This document shows, piece by piece, positions 9,007 to 18,233 of a DNA stretch of 64,000 bases. Origin of the DNA: Mariniblastus sp964414815 (GTDB lineage: Bacteria; Planctomycetota; Planctomycetia; Pirellulales; Pirellulaceae). The DNA is taken from NCBI GenBank assembly GCA_964414815.1, contig CAYPXY010000004.1, positions 1 through 64,000 on the forward strand. Reading direction: 5' to 3'. Position numbers and translations under genes: made by a program. The notes below the pieces were generated by a model. The model was not told where the DNA came from and did not search any database. It worked only from the letters and a program-made list of their open reading frames with translations. Numbering within the stretch: position 1 is the stretch's first letter; each line of letters starts with the position of its first letter.

Positions 9007-9636
9007 TCAGGAGCTGCACTGGTTTAAATACAAACTGGCCAATTCTCGAACATTCGCTTGGACCGCTTCAACTGATGGATCCGCGTCGATGACTTCGACG
9101 CCCACATGCCAGCGTTCTGCTTCGGTTAGAAACCCATCCCGGACTCTGGAAAAATATTCCAGTCCACGCGATTCCAGTCGGTCAAGCGAACGGTTCTCGC
9201 GTTGAAACAGACGAGTCATCGCTTTGTCCGGTGGCAGATCGAACACAAAGGTCACATCCGGAATCAAGCCACCGGTGGCAATTTGGTTCACCGTCCAGAT
9301 GTCTTGTGGATCAAGCTCACCCGCATACCCTTGATAGACAACGGTCGACAAAATATACCGATCTAAAACAATTGTTTTACCGGCGGCGAGTGCTGGCCGA
9401 ACGACTTCCTCAACCAATTGGGTTCTCGCCGTCGTAAAGAGCAACATCTCGGTCCGCATTGCGATCGGGGTCTGATGCCGATCCAGCAACAATCGCCGAA
9501 GCTGCTCGCCAAGCATCGTGCTGCCCGGGTCTTTGCAGACCACCACCTCTCGCCCCTGCTCTTCGAGCCAACCTGCAAACAACTGCAGTTGCGTCGATTT
9601 GCCGGAACCATCGATACCATCGAAAACGAAGAACAT
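9007..9636 (-). CDS. tmk: Thymidylate kinase
   Basis: A 209-residue dTMP kinase making dTDP for DNA synthesis. The P-loop GIDGSGKST is at 7-15, the DRY motif of the thymidine-binding region is at about 96-98 (IVLDRYILST), and the lid segment is RENRSLDRLESRG. The length is typical. It precedes holB in the same orientation and is likely its operon partner. Confidence 0.95.
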   Translation of the reverse strand: MFFVFDGIDGSGKSTQLQLFAGWLEEQGREVVVCKDPGSTMLGEQLRRLLLDRHQTPIAMRTEMLLFTTARTQLVEEVVRPALAAGKTIVLDRYILSTVVYQGYAGELDPQDIWTVNQIATGGLIPDVTFVFDLPPDKAMTRLFQRENRSLDRLESRGLEYFSRVRDGFLTEAERWHVGVEVIDADPSVEAVQANVRELASLYLNQCSS

Positions 9637-9764
9637 AGGGGTATGGGTGGCAGGACCACGGAATAGATATGATGGGGAAATTCCTTCGTTTTTACGTCGT
9701 TTTTATCAACATAGACCATTTAGGATCGCTTTGCAAGTTCCGCCAAGTAGTGCAACCCCCGTTA

Positions 9765-11003
9765 TCAGTTCACTTCCACGAAACATTCCGGCATCAGCTT
9801 TCTGAACTGCTGAACACCGTCGTCCGTGATCGGAGTGTCACGGACTCGTAAAATTTTGAGATTTTTAAGCGAGGTCAGAGTCATCAATCCTTCGTCCGTA
9901 ATCGCTGTATCTCGAATGGACAGTACTTCCAGATTCGCCAGATCAGCGATGGCCTTCATTCCGGCATCCGTGACAAGCGTTGATCCCAGCTCCAGCAATC
10001 GCAGACTGGCCATCGATCCAACTTGCTCCAGGCCTCGGTCGTTGAAGTCGCTCATCCCCAGCGCCAACGTGGTCAATGGAAGCTGCCGGATGCGATGAAT
10101 CTCGGTTCCCTTGATATGGGTCGAATAGAGAAACAGTTCATTGAGTTTTTCAAGTTTGGCAATCGACTCGAAAATGGCGTCGTTGATTGCTCTTGATTCC
10201 GACAGTCGGTTCGCCCGAATGGAAAGAAACTCCAGTCGGGGAAATCGCTCCAACAACGGCAGCGGTGAATCGAATTGGGTTTCCGGATATTCCAGGAACA
10301 GGCGTTTGACGCCCGCTGAGTCCGACCATTGAACAAGCGGATTCAGATTGATGGGCACATATTGCAGCTGGAGTTCTTCGATACCGGGATGTTCCAGCAT
10401 TGCCGCAAGCAAATCGACAGACAGAAATTCAAAATTGACCGACAATGTCTTCAGACGAGCCAACTGCTGCAGGTCAGTCGAACTGCGGAACGCCGCAAAG
10501 AGTGCCTCATTCCGCTGCTTGCGAGCCACTAATGTCTCATACTGCGACCTCGGAACATCGAACAGATTGAGTTTCTCCAAGGTGCCGATTCGGTATAGCG
10601 GTTCCCAGCCGTCGACTTCGGCAACGCCCATTTCCAAATTGAGTTCCGTGATTCCGCCAAGTTGGGTCACCCACTCAAGGCTTTGCGTCGATGCGGGACT
10701 GACAAAATGAACACCGCGAACGGTGTGAACCCAATCGACGCCAAGCATCTGGCCCAGCCAGGAAGGCTGTTTCGAAAACAGCCGCTGCTCCACCGGCGTT
10801 TGGTCAAGCTGAAAATCATAGAGAATCCGAACTTCGGGATCTTGTTTGCGGATCGAGCTGACGATGCGGGACTGAAGGGTTGCACTGCGATTCAAATACC
10901 ATCCGCAAGCGATCAGAATACTGGCCAGCACCAAAGCAACCAACCCGATTCGCCTGAATCTTGAAGTCACCTGGGATCGCGAACGGGCCTCCGTTTCGGA
11001 CAT
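9765..11003 (-). CDS. Membrane-anchored leucine-rich-repeat protein
   Basis: A 412-residue protein with an N-terminal membrane segment (IGLVALVLASILIACGWYL) and an extracytoplasmic leucine-rich-repeat domain. Repeats are visible from about residue 110 to the end, most clearly in the C-terminal units (LRLLELGSTLVTDAGMKAI, LEVLSIRDTAITDEGLMTL, LKILRVRDTPITDDGV). This 'TDxG' repeat style is frequent in planctomycetes and suggests protein-protein binding. The ATG at 11003 is preferred over an in-frame TTG at 11015. It begins 14 bases after the YceI gene stop, so the two are probably one unit. Confidence 0.8.
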   Translation of the reverse strand: MSETEARSRSQVTSRFRRIGLVALVLASILIACGWYLNRSATLQSRIVSSIRKQDPEVRILYDFQLDQTPVEQRLFSKQPSWLGQMLGVDWVHTVRGVHFVSPASTQSLEWVTQLGGITELNLEMGVAEVDGWEPLYRIGTLEKLNLFDVPRSQYETLVARKQRNEALFAAFRSSTDLQQLARLKTLSVNFEFLSVDLLAAMLEHPGIEELQLQYVPINLNPLVQWSDSAGVKRLFLEYPETQFDSPLPLLERFPRLEFLSIRANRLSESRAINDAIFESIAKLEKLNELFLYSTHIKGTEIHRIRQLPLTTLALGMSDFNDRGLEQVGSMASLRLLELGSTLVTDAGMKAIADLANLEVLSIRDTAITDEGLMTLTSLKNLKILRVRDTPITDDGVQQFRKLMPECFVEVN

Positions 11004-11017
11004 GAATGGTTCCAAGG

Positions 11018-11707
11018 CTATTTTTGCCGAATCCCTTCGAAGCTGAACGTGATCGAGATATTGTCACCGATCGATCCGATCATCTTGTCCATCCCAAAGT
11101 CACTTCGTTTGAGGGTAAACCGAGTGAAGAAGCCTGCTCGATCATTTCCAAAAGGGTCGGTTCCGATGCCGACCAATTGAATGGGCATCGTAACACTGCG
11201 GACCTTCCCCAGCATCTTCAAGTCGCCCGTGATGTGGTACTCTTCCCCTTCCTTGCTAAAGCCGGTGGTAATAAAGGTGATGTCGGCGAACTGCTGGCAA
11301 TCAAAAAAATCAGGGCCACGCAAATGCTCATCGCGTTCGGCGTTGTTGGTGTCGATGCTCTCCGTTTTAATCGTGAAACTGAATCCCGCTCGCGTAGGTT
11401 CGCCATCCGCCATCTTGAACACACCGGAAACCGTATTGAACCGTCCGTAAACATAGCTTAGTCCAAAATGGTTGACGGCAAAAATCACCGATGAGTGGCC
11501 ATTGTCCAGCAGATACAAATCGGATGCTGCGGCAGCCCCCGGCTCAGTTGCTGGCCTCGGTTCAAAAAGCGGTGTGTTGTCAATAAGGGGATCCTGTACC
11601 GTTCGTAACCCTTGATCTGTCTGCTGCCTCAGTCCGACGCCGGTCAGGACCGGAATAAAAATACAACCTAGTCCGGCCAGAAAAGCCAGTGATTTATTGG
11701 ATTTCAT
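11018..11707 (-). CDS. YceI-family periplasmic protein
   Basis: A 229-residue secreted protein with the YceI lipocalin-like fold, which binds polyisoprenoid or amphiphilic ligands in related proteins. An N-terminal hydrophobic segment (SLAFLAGLGCIFIPVLTGVG) is a signal or anchor. The YceI core starts near YLLDNGHSSVIFAVNHFG and ends with NISITFSFEG. The ATG at 11707 is chosen because GGAGAG lies about ten bases upstream and the reading frame further upstream is not protein-like. It is followed by the LRR protein gene. Confidence 0.87.
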   Translation of the reverse strand: MKSNKSLAFLAGLGCIFIPVLTGVGLRQQTDQGLRTVQDPLIDNTPLFEPRPATEPGAAAASDLYLLDNGHSSVIFAVNHFGLSYVYGRFNTVSGVFKMADGEPTRAGFSFTIKTESIDTNNAERDEHLRGPDFFDCQQFADITFITTGFSKEGEEYHITGDLKMLGKVRSVTMPIQLVGIGTDPFGNDRAGFFTRFTLKRSDFGMDKMIGSIGDNISITFSFEGIRQK

Positions 11708-11935
11708 CGTATTGGCTCTCTCCTTATTTTCCGATCGCCCGATTTCGTGATTTGCGAAAACGTCCATCATACCCATTTGCCTCGCGGCGTGGAATGATCT
11801 TTCAGACAATCTCGCTTGAATTCGGTGGTCTCGGTAGTTTATGCAGAACTCGTTTCGCGTTATATTTGTGGACGGAATAGTTGTCTAAACCCAATGCCGT
11901 TCTGTTTCGCATCTACCAGAAAATCAGAGATTAAA

Positions 11936-14116
11936 ATGTCCCGATTCATACTCCATTCAATGGCCCTTTTTCTATCGGTCGCGCTGCTGACCGAAAACTC
12001 AACCATGGCGCAAGATGATTTGCAGTCCCCACCTGATCGCATGACTCCGGAACTCCTGTGGAAGATGGGGCGACTCGGAAGTGTTGCCATCTCACCCGAC
12101 GGCAAGTCAGTCGCGTATGCCGTCCGGCGATTCGAGCTGGCTGAAAATAAGGGGCAGTCGACACTGTTCATCCTCGATGTGGCATCTGGCCAGTCTCGCC
12201 TCGTTGTCGAGAACTGGAAGTCGATCGGCTCGGTGGACTGGATCCAAACCCCAGTTGGTGAACGGATCTGGTTTGAAGGAACTCCGGCTGCAGCCAAAGC
12301 GGACGCATCTGAATCAGCTCAATCACAAACAAAACCTGCCGATGAAGCTGACAATCCCGCCACCCAAAATCAAGCCTGGTTTTGGGTGCCTGGTACCGCT
12401 GAGCCTGTTCGCTCAACCGCTCACAAGGGCGGCATTTCAAATTTGAAAGTATCGCCCAGCGGAGATCGGCTGGCATTCACTGCACGAGTCAAACTCGACC
12501 AGAACGTCGCCGACGTTTATCCGGACTTGCCGAAAGCCGATGCTCGCATTATTGATTCACTGATGTATCGTCATTGGGACAGTTGGCGAGATTATGACTA
12601 TAGCCATCTCTTCGTGGCCTCCATTAATGAGCGAACCGGTCAAGCTCAGGATGCCGAGGACTTGATGAAAGGCAGCAAAATCGATTGTCCGGTTCCTCCG
12701 ATGGCGGGCAGTGAACAGTTTGCCTGGTCGCCCGACGGCCAGGAAATTGCGTACACGTTGAAAATTGCGCTCGACGGCACTGACTGGGCCCAGTCAACCA
12801 ATAGTGATGTGTATACCTTTCACATCGACGGCCTGACGCCGACCCATAATGTTTCCGACAGGAATCTCGGGTATGATAACGATCCGCTGTACTCGCCGAA
12901 CGGAAAGTGGATGGTTTACAACTCGATGCAGCGCCACGGATTTGAAGCGGACCGAAACCGCTTGATGCTGGTCGATCGATCCACCGGAACCCGTCGTGAG
13001 TTGACGGCCGGACTCGATCAAAATGCCAATCATCCGGTGTGGCTGCCCGATTCAAGCGGCCTGATGTTTGAGTCGGAAACCACCGGAACCAATCAGATCT
13101 TTCATATTGACCTGGTTTCGGGAACGGTTCGGCAGGTCAGCTCGGGCAAGTATGACTGGAGTCCCGTGGGCGTGTTCCCGGATGGCAAATCGGTTCTGGT
13201 AAAACAAATGAGCATGCAGCGGCCGCATGAACTCGTGCAGTTGCCCATCGGCGGCTCCGAGGATTCGGTGCAGGCCAGGGTGCTGACCCATATTAACGAT
13301 GATCTCTATGCGAATCTCAACCTACCCACGGTCGAAGAGCGATATGTAACGGCGACCGACGGAGCGAAGATTCATTGCTGGGTGATTTATCCGCCCGGAT
13401 TTGACAAGCAATCAGACAAACAGTGGCCGATGTTGACCTACTGTCAGGGTGGTCCGCAATCGCAGATCAGTCAGTTCTTTTCATACCGCTGGAATTTCCA
13501 TCTGATGGCAGCCAATGATTACGTGGTCTTGGCAGTTAACCGACGAGGCCTGCCGGGGTTTGGTCAGAAATGGAATGATGACATCAGCGGTGATTGGGGC
13601 GGGCAGGCGATGCGGGACTTGCTGTCGGCCACCGATGATTTGACGAAGGAAAATTACATCGATTCCAAGCGAGTTGCCGCCGTGGGAGCAAGTTTTGGGG
13701 GTTATTCGGTTTACTGGTTGATGGGAAATTCCGAAGACCGATTCTGTTCCATGATTTCACATTGCGGTGTTTTCAATCTGGAATCGATGTATGGAACCAC
13801 GGAAGAGTTGTTTTTCGTCAATCACGATCTCGGCGGCCCGTACTGGAAATCGCCTGAAATCCTTTCGAAATACAAGGCGTTTTCTCCACACAACTACATT
13901 GGTAATTGGAAGACACCGCTGCTGGTCATTCACGGCGAGAAAGATTTCCGAGTCCCCATCGGCCAGGGAATGGAGGCGTTTAACGCCGCCCAAGTCCAAG
14001 GCGTGCCGTCGCGGTTCCTGTATTTCCCAGGCGAGGGCCACTGGGTAAACAGTCCGCAAAACAGCGTCCTTTGGCAGCGGGTCTTTTTCGAATGGCTGGA
14101 TAAATATTGTAAATAA
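11936..14116 (+). CDS. Secreted S9-family prolyl oligopeptidase-like peptidase
   Basis: A 726-residue serine peptidase of the acylaminoacyl-peptidase/prolyl oligopeptidase type. A signal peptide ends near STMA-QD. The N-terminal half is a beta-propeller with WD40-like PD40 units (for example VAISPDGKSVAYAV and FAWSPDGQEIAYTL). The C-terminal alpha/beta-hydrolase domain has the nucleophile in GASFGGYS (Ser586), Asp near 670 in HGEKDFRVP, and His near 702 in GEGHW. The frame is open 40 codons further upstream, but the ATG at 11936 directly precedes the signal peptide. It likely degrades peptides in the periplasm. Confidence 0.93.
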   Translation: MSRFILHSMALFLSVALLTENSTMAQDDLQSPPDRMTPELLWKMGRLGSVAISPDGKSVAYAVRRFELAENKGQSTLFILDVASGQSRLVVENWKSIGSVDWIQTPVGERIWFEGTPAAAKADASESAQSQTKPADEADNPATQNQAWFWVPGTAEPVRSTAHKGGISNLKVSPSGDRLAFTARVKLDQNVADVYPDLPKADARIIDSLMYRHWDSWRDYDYSHLFVASINERTGQAQDAEDLMKGSKIDCPVPPMAGSEQFAWSPDGQEIAYTLKIALDGTDWAQSTNSDVYTFHIDGLTPTHNVSDRNLGYDNDPLYSPNGKWMVYNSMQRHGFEADRNRLMLVDRSTGTRRELTAGLDQNANHPVWLPDSSGLMFESETTGTNQIFHIDLVSGTVRQVSSGKYDWSPVGVFPDGKSVLVKQMSMQRPHELVQLPIGGSEDSVQARVLTHINDDLYANLNLPTVEERYVTATDGAKIHCWVIYPPGFDKQSDKQWPMLTYCQGGPQSQISQFFSYRWNFHLMAANDYVVLAVNRRGLPGFGQKWNDDISGDWGGQAMRDLLSATDDLTKENYIDSKRVAAVGASFGGYSVYWLMGNSEDRFCSMISHCGVFNLESMYGTTEELFFVNHDLGGPYWKSPEILSKYKAFSPHNYIGNWKTPLLVIHGEKDFRVPIGQGMEAFNAAQVQGVPSRFLYFPGEGHWVNSPQNSVLWQRVFFEWLDKYCK

Positions 14117-14153
14117 TTTAACATATTGAATTCTTCACCCTTAATTTTTTCAA

Positions 14154-14510
14154 ATGATCGTACAACTTTCTGAACTTGCCTACGCCCGATCGGGTGACAA
14201 AGGGGACGGCAGCAATGTCGGCGTAGTGGCCTATGACGAACCGACGTATCAACTGCTGAAGGAGTTACTGACGCCAGCCCGCGTCAAGGAACACTTCAAG
14301 GAGATATGTTTCGGCGAAGTGAAGCGCTACGAGGCTCCGAACCTGCTTGCGCTGAATTTCATTCTGCACGATTCTCTTGGTGGCGGTGGGAGTGAAAGCC
14401 TGAAAACCGATGCCCAGGGGAAAACCCACGGCCTGGGCATGCTGTACATGCGGCTTGAGGTCCCCGATAGTTTCACATTGCCTGCTCGAACCGTTGAACT
14501 CAGTCCATAG
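14154..14510 (+). CDS. Stand-alone AtuA-type ferredoxin-like domain protein
   Basis: A 118-residue protein matching the small C-terminal domain of AtuA-family (DUF1446) proteins. The recognisable segments are ARSGDKGDGSNVGVVAY at 11-27 and the NFILHDSLGGGG...SLKTDAQGKT stretch. AtuA proteins act in acyclic terpene utilisation in Pseudomonas and are usually about 450-590 residues, with this domain at the C terminus. Here only the small domain is present and no large partner lies nearby. It follows the S9 peptidase by 37 bases but has no clear Shine-Dalgarno sequence. Function is unknown. Confidence 0.82.
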   Translation: MIVQLSELAYARSGDKGDGSNVGVVAYDEPTYQLLKELLTPARVKEHFKEICFGEVKRYEAPNLLALNFILHDSLGGGGSESLKTDAQGKTHGLGMLYMRLEVPDSFTLPARTVELSP

Positions 14511-14597
14511 ACTGGCGTGGTGATTTCATCGGGACAACCACGGAACGGAGTGCGTCATGCCATTGGGAATCAAAGCGACGGTCGATTTTGCCTTTAT

Positions 14598-16853
14598 TCA
14601 CAGATCAAACTGAAACGTCTTCCGTAGCAATCGCCAGAAACGCTGGCCGATGGTTTTTGAACCGGCGTGAATCTTGGCAGTGCCGGTGCTGCCGCTGAGT
14701 ACCACGGTGTCTGGATTTTCGAACTGCACCTTGACCAGATAGGTCGTGCTTTCGGGGATTTCGGTGCCGTCCTTGTCGACCGCAACCACGATGTCGCCAC
14801 CGTGCCGCGAGGAGAGAGCTTTGGGAACCGCTTTCATCTTGCTGGGCGAAATCGAGCTCATTCGGGATGAATATCGTTCGGCGGGTAACTGGTGAATGAA
14901 CAGGTCGACGGCCTGATCGGGATGAATGAACTCGATGTCGGCCTGATCGATCGCCAGAACCGCTTCCATTTTTTCCGGATGCGGCACAATCTGTCCCACC
15001 AGGGTTTGTCGTTCAAGCAGCGCGCCTAAGTTCTTGCGGTTGAGCGGTGTATCATTCCAGCCTCGCAGTTCACCGTCGTCAGATGATTCCTTTTGGACGC
15101 GCGGAGGAGCAATCAGCAGGCCATCGCATGGCGCGAGAACGGTCAATCGCCGAAGGTCCAATTGCCGCTCCTTGAGATGATCCTCGGCGGCCTTTTTTGC
15201 GGTGCGAAAATGAGGAATCTGAGCGACCGCCTTGGGATTGACGGATGCCGCGTCGACGATGTTGGACTCTTCGACCTTGGCGAGGTCGAGGGCGCTTTTG
15301 AGGCTTGCTAATTGAACCTGAAGCTGATAACTGCTGACCTCAAGGATCGGCTGGCCTGCGGCAACTCGTGTGTTCGGATCGGCAAAAATATTTTTCAACG
15401 TCCCCTCGACTTCAACATAAACGTTGACGGCATTTTGAGGCTGGACGTAGAAACTGCAGTGGACGTAATGGGGGATGGGAAACATCGCGAACGCCCCCAA
15501 CAATCCAGCAAGAAACGCTGCAGAACAGGCAAATCGAAGTGGTTTCACAGTACTGAGCCTCCCGGGAACTGAAAAATACTTGTACAAACTCAACAGCGGC
15601 GCAATCACCAGTCCGCCCAGAACTGTCATGGCAATCAACTGGCCAATGATCTTGAATCCATGCGGTTCGAGTACTTGGTAGACGAACCAGAAAATCGACA
15701 GCGTGATCAGCCACCGATAGGCGACCGCCGCCACACTGTAGAGCGCAAAGAGCCATTGATGACGGCCAGGCAGAAACGGATCGTGACGCGGCTCGATCCC
15801 CAAAAACCACTCGCCGCATTGACGCTGCAAAATGGATGTGGCCTTGGATCGCAGGTTCGGAATCTCCAGCACGTCCGACAAAATGTAGTAACCGTCATAT
15901 CGCAATAATGGGTTGGCGTTGATGATGAGGGTGCTGACCGAGCAGACGAAAATAACGTTGAGGGCAAGCTGATGAATCATTCCTGGATTCGAGAACCACC
16001 AGACAAACACAGCGATCGAGGCCAGAATCAACTCGACGTACATGCCCGCGGCGGCGATGAAAATCCGTTTCCATTTACTGGGCAACATCCAGGAGTCACT
16101 CACATTGACATACAGGCAAGGAGTGAACACCAGCAACATGAATCCCATTTCATGGCACTGCGAACCGAACCGCTTGCAGGCCAGCCCGTGGCCCAACTCG
16201 TGAATCACCTTGGTCGTCGCCAGCACGGCCGCCAGCCAGATCCAGTTCGACGCCGCAAAGAAATCCTGAAACGTTGGCAGTCGGGACTGGAAGGTCTCGA
16301 AATTGGTGAAAATCAAAGCTCCAGCGACCATCATCAACATCGCCACCAGAAAAAACACGGGCCACGAAAACACCCAGCCCACCCATTGGTTGAGGACCGT
16401 CAGGAAGTCATCCGGATCGATCCCTTTGAAACGGATCGCCATCACGTTTTTCAACGATTGCCGGAACAGCCGTTTGCGGTTCTTTTCCCCGCGTTTCTTC
16501 AGTTCCACGCCTTGGTTGGGATGCTCGGAAACAATCAGCGAGTTGCGATGCAGCATCCCGATGAACTGATAAAGTTCCGAGAGATGAATTTTTTGAGGCG
16601 CGTACTGATAGTCGAACTGCAGCTTGATCTGATCCGGGCTGGTGTGGCCGTCGAGCATCCGAAAGAGCGCATATTCTTCCTCTTCGAAGCGGTAGAATTT
16701 CAGGGAAAGTGGATCCTTGATCACCCAGTAGTCGCGCCCCTGATAATTCTGGCGTCGCACTTCCAGATCATGGCGCGCGTGCATCTGTACCGGGCGGCTG
16801 GAACTGGCCGTCATGGCATGGGTATCGCGTGCTGGGGTGGCTTCCTTTGCCAT
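14598..16853 (-). CDS. Fused M50 site-2-protease-like membrane protein with HlyD adaptor domain
   Basis: A 751-residue multidomain membrane protein. Residues about 30-115 resemble a PqqD-like peptide-binding winged helix. Residues about 155-450 are a polytopic membrane domain of the M50 metalloprotease family, with HELGH at 218-222 and NPLLRYDGYY at 314-323 (zinc ligands His218, His222 and probably Asp320). From about 465 to the end it is a biotinyl-lipoyl/HlyD membrane-fusion domain (EVEGTLKNIFADPNTRVAAG, then a short coiled coil and barrel). Known relatives of this fusion occur beside transporters; here there is no adjacent exporter gene. It may couple proteolysis or peptide sensing to export. 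A hairpin repeat lies 18 bases before its start. Confidence 0.88.
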   Translation of the reverse strand: MAKEATPARDTHAMTASSSRPVQMHARHDLEVRRQNYQGRDYWVIKDPLSLKFYRFEEEEYALFRMLDGHTSPDQIKLQFDYQYAPQKIHLSELYQFIGMLHRNSLIVSEHPNQGVELKKRGEKNRKRLFRQSLKNVMAIRFKGIDPDDFLTVLNQWVGWVFSWPVFFLVAMLMMVAGALIFTNFETFQSRLPTFQDFFAASNWIWLAAVLATTKVIHELGHGLACKRFGSQCHEMGFMLLVFTPCLYVNVSDSWMLPSKWKRIFIAAAGMYVELILASIAVFVWWFSNPGMIHQLALNVIFVCSVSTLIINANPLLRYDGYYILSDVLEIPNLRSKATSILQRQCGEWFLGIEPRHDPFLPGRHQWLFALYSVAAVAYRWLITLSIFWFVYQVLEPHGFKIIGQLIAMTVLGGLVIAPLLSLYKYFSVPGRLSTVKPLRFACSAAFLAGLLGAFAMFPIPHYVHCSFYVQPQNAVNVYVEVEGTLKNIFADPNTRVAAGQPILEVSSYQLQVQLASLKSALDLAKVEESNIVDAASVNPKAVAQIPHFRTAKKAAEDHLKERQLDLRRLTVLAPCDGLLIAPPRVQKESSDDGELRGWNDTPLNRKNLGALLERQTLVGQIVPHPEKMEAVLAIDQADIEFIHPDQAVDLFIHQLPAERYSSRMSSISPSKMKAVPKALSSRHGGDIVVAVDKDGTEIPESTTYLVKVQFENPDTVVLSGSTGTAKIHAGSKTIGQRFWRLLRKTFQFDL

Positions 16854-17192
16854 GTGCTGCGGATATTTCTCATCACAACCCGAAGCGTAAGCGAGGGATT
16901 GTATTTGTGTTGGCTTGGGCCGTCCCTCGCTTACGCTTCGGGTTGTGATTGACTAAGTCAATTCCCTACATACGGCAACTTAATATCGTTCTAACAGACA
17001 CGGGACAAGGCGTCTCAAGAGCTAGCTTGACTCGACAGCAGCCTGAATGATGGGCGTGACGGACGAATGTCAAACTGCGCAATTCAGGTTGACTTTGAGA
17101 CTTCTAACAATCCTGCTTATTATTCTGAACACTCCGTCCGATCCAATGGTTCAGACATACTACTTTGCGCCTAAAGGTCGGGAGGATTTCCT
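16854..17192. other. Intergenic region between divergent genes
   Basis: This 339-base gap separates the leftward M50-HlyD gene from the rightward beta-barrel gene. Its left part holds the inverted repeat described at 16872. The right part ends in a strong Shine-Dalgarno (GGGAGGATTTCCT) before the GTG at 17193. A TTGACT at 17089 has no well-spaced -10 partner, so I do not call a promoter. Confidence 0.5.
16872..16949. repeat. REP-type hairpin, copy 1 (perfect 27 bp arms)
   Basis: Two perfect 27-base inverted arms (16872-16898 and 16923-16949) surround a 24-base loop. The core of the arm is AACCCGAAGCGTAAGCGAGG. The same arm recurs at 18178, 29153 and 50227. It lies directly upstream of the M50-HlyD gene, so it would be part of its 5' leader if the promoter is further right. 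Confidence 0.92.
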
Positions 17193-18176
17193 GTGAGGAC
17201 TTTATCATTCATCTCAACTACCGTGTTGGCCCTTGTCTGGATCGGCCTGGCCCAGCCAGCTTCCGCTCAATGGCATCACACAACCAGCCACAATCCCTGG
17301 TCGGTTGAGATTGGAGGGAAGATGCTCGATCGGCCTGGTACCGATTTGCATATTCCGCTGATCACCGACTCGATCACGCGTCGCAATCTGTTTACCGCTC
17401 GCGATGCCACTGACCTGGGCAACACGCCCGCAGCAGAAGTCAAATTCAACTTCCAGTCTGCAACCGGTCAGGAATGGGAGTTCCGTTCGATCATCTCCAG
17501 TTGGGAAGAGCGGATCGATACGATTTACGGACCGAATCTGGACTCGGTATTCTTTCCACCGGTCGCCGGGCTGACCATTGATCAGTTCGATTACACCTAC
17601 GAATCCGACCTGTTCAGTTTCGAATTGATGAAACGACGTGCCTTTGGTCGTCCGGGTATCGTCGGAATGTTTGGACCGCGATTCCTGTCGTCACAGAACA
17701 AGGTGACTCATGAAACCGTGGCGATTGCCAGTCCGGGAGGAGGAATTCCTTCCTTCGCGGTTTTGCGAGAGGATTCAACCGCCGCCAAAAATACGCTGAT
17801 CGGATTGCAAGCCGGTCTGGAAATCAATCAACCTCTTTCGACGGGTTTGTACATCAGTGGCTTTGCCAAAGCCGGTGGTTACTACAACGGTGTGAAAGTG
17901 CAAAGCAGCAGTGTTGACAGCTTGAACAACAACATGCTGACCAGTAAGCAAACCCGCTCGTCGGAATCGTTTCTCGGTGAAGCAGGGGGACGGATTTACA
18001 TGGACATCGTGCCCAATGTCTTTACCGGATACCTCGGATATGAAGCCACCTGGATCGACGGTTTTGCGGCCGCTCCTGAGCAAACCTTCATGGGCTTGAG
18101 CGGCACGAGCGGGATTGAAACCACCAACACCATCTTCTTCCACGGGGTGACGTTCGGGTTGAAGTACACCTATTGA
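17193..18176 (+). CDS. Secreted beta-barrel outer-membrane protein
   Basis: A 327-residue protein with a signal peptide (cleavage near PASA-QW) and an amphipathic beta-strand pattern over its length, ending in the terminal aromatic residue typical of outer-membrane barrels (FGLKYTY). It reads like planctomycete BBP7-type or porin-like barrels (SVEIGGKMLDRPG at the start, GYLGYEATWIDGF near the end). The start is a GTG preceded by a strong GGGAGG sequence. It is followed immediately by a single repeat arm. Substrate or role unknown. Confidence 0.75.
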   Translation: MRTLSFISTTVLALVWIGLAQPASAQWHHTTSHNPWSVEIGGKMLDRPGTDLHIPLITDSITRRNLFTARDATDLGNTPAAEVKFNFQSATGQEWEFRSIISSWEERIDTIYGPNLDSVFFPPVAGLTIDQFDYTYESDLFSFELMKRRAFGRPGIVGMFGPRFLSSQNKVTHETVAIASPGGGIPSFAVLREDSTAAKNTLIGLQAGLEINQPLSTGLYISGFAKAGGYYNGVKVQSSSVDSLNNNMLTSKQTRSSESFLGEAGGRIYMDIVPNVFTGYLGYEATWIDGFAAAPEQTFMGLSGTSGIETTNTIFFHGVTFGLKYTY

Positions 18177-18177
18177 G

Positions 18178-18206
18178 TCGCTTGCTTACGCTTCGGGTTG
18201 TGTGAT
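18178..18206 (+). repeat. REP-type element, copy 2 (single arm)
   Basis: One arm of the hairpin family (core CTTACGCTTCGGGTTGTG) begins one base after the stop codon of the beta-barrel gene. No second arm is found, so this copy cannot form the long stem. Confidence 0.8.
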
Positions 18207-18233
18207 TTCCATCTCGTCAAGGCAGCTCTCCCC

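Noticed and set aside
15972..16952. 326-codon open frame on the plus strand
   Set aside because: It is opposite the M50-HlyD gene, whose catalytic motifs are clear, and runs into the hairpin repeat.
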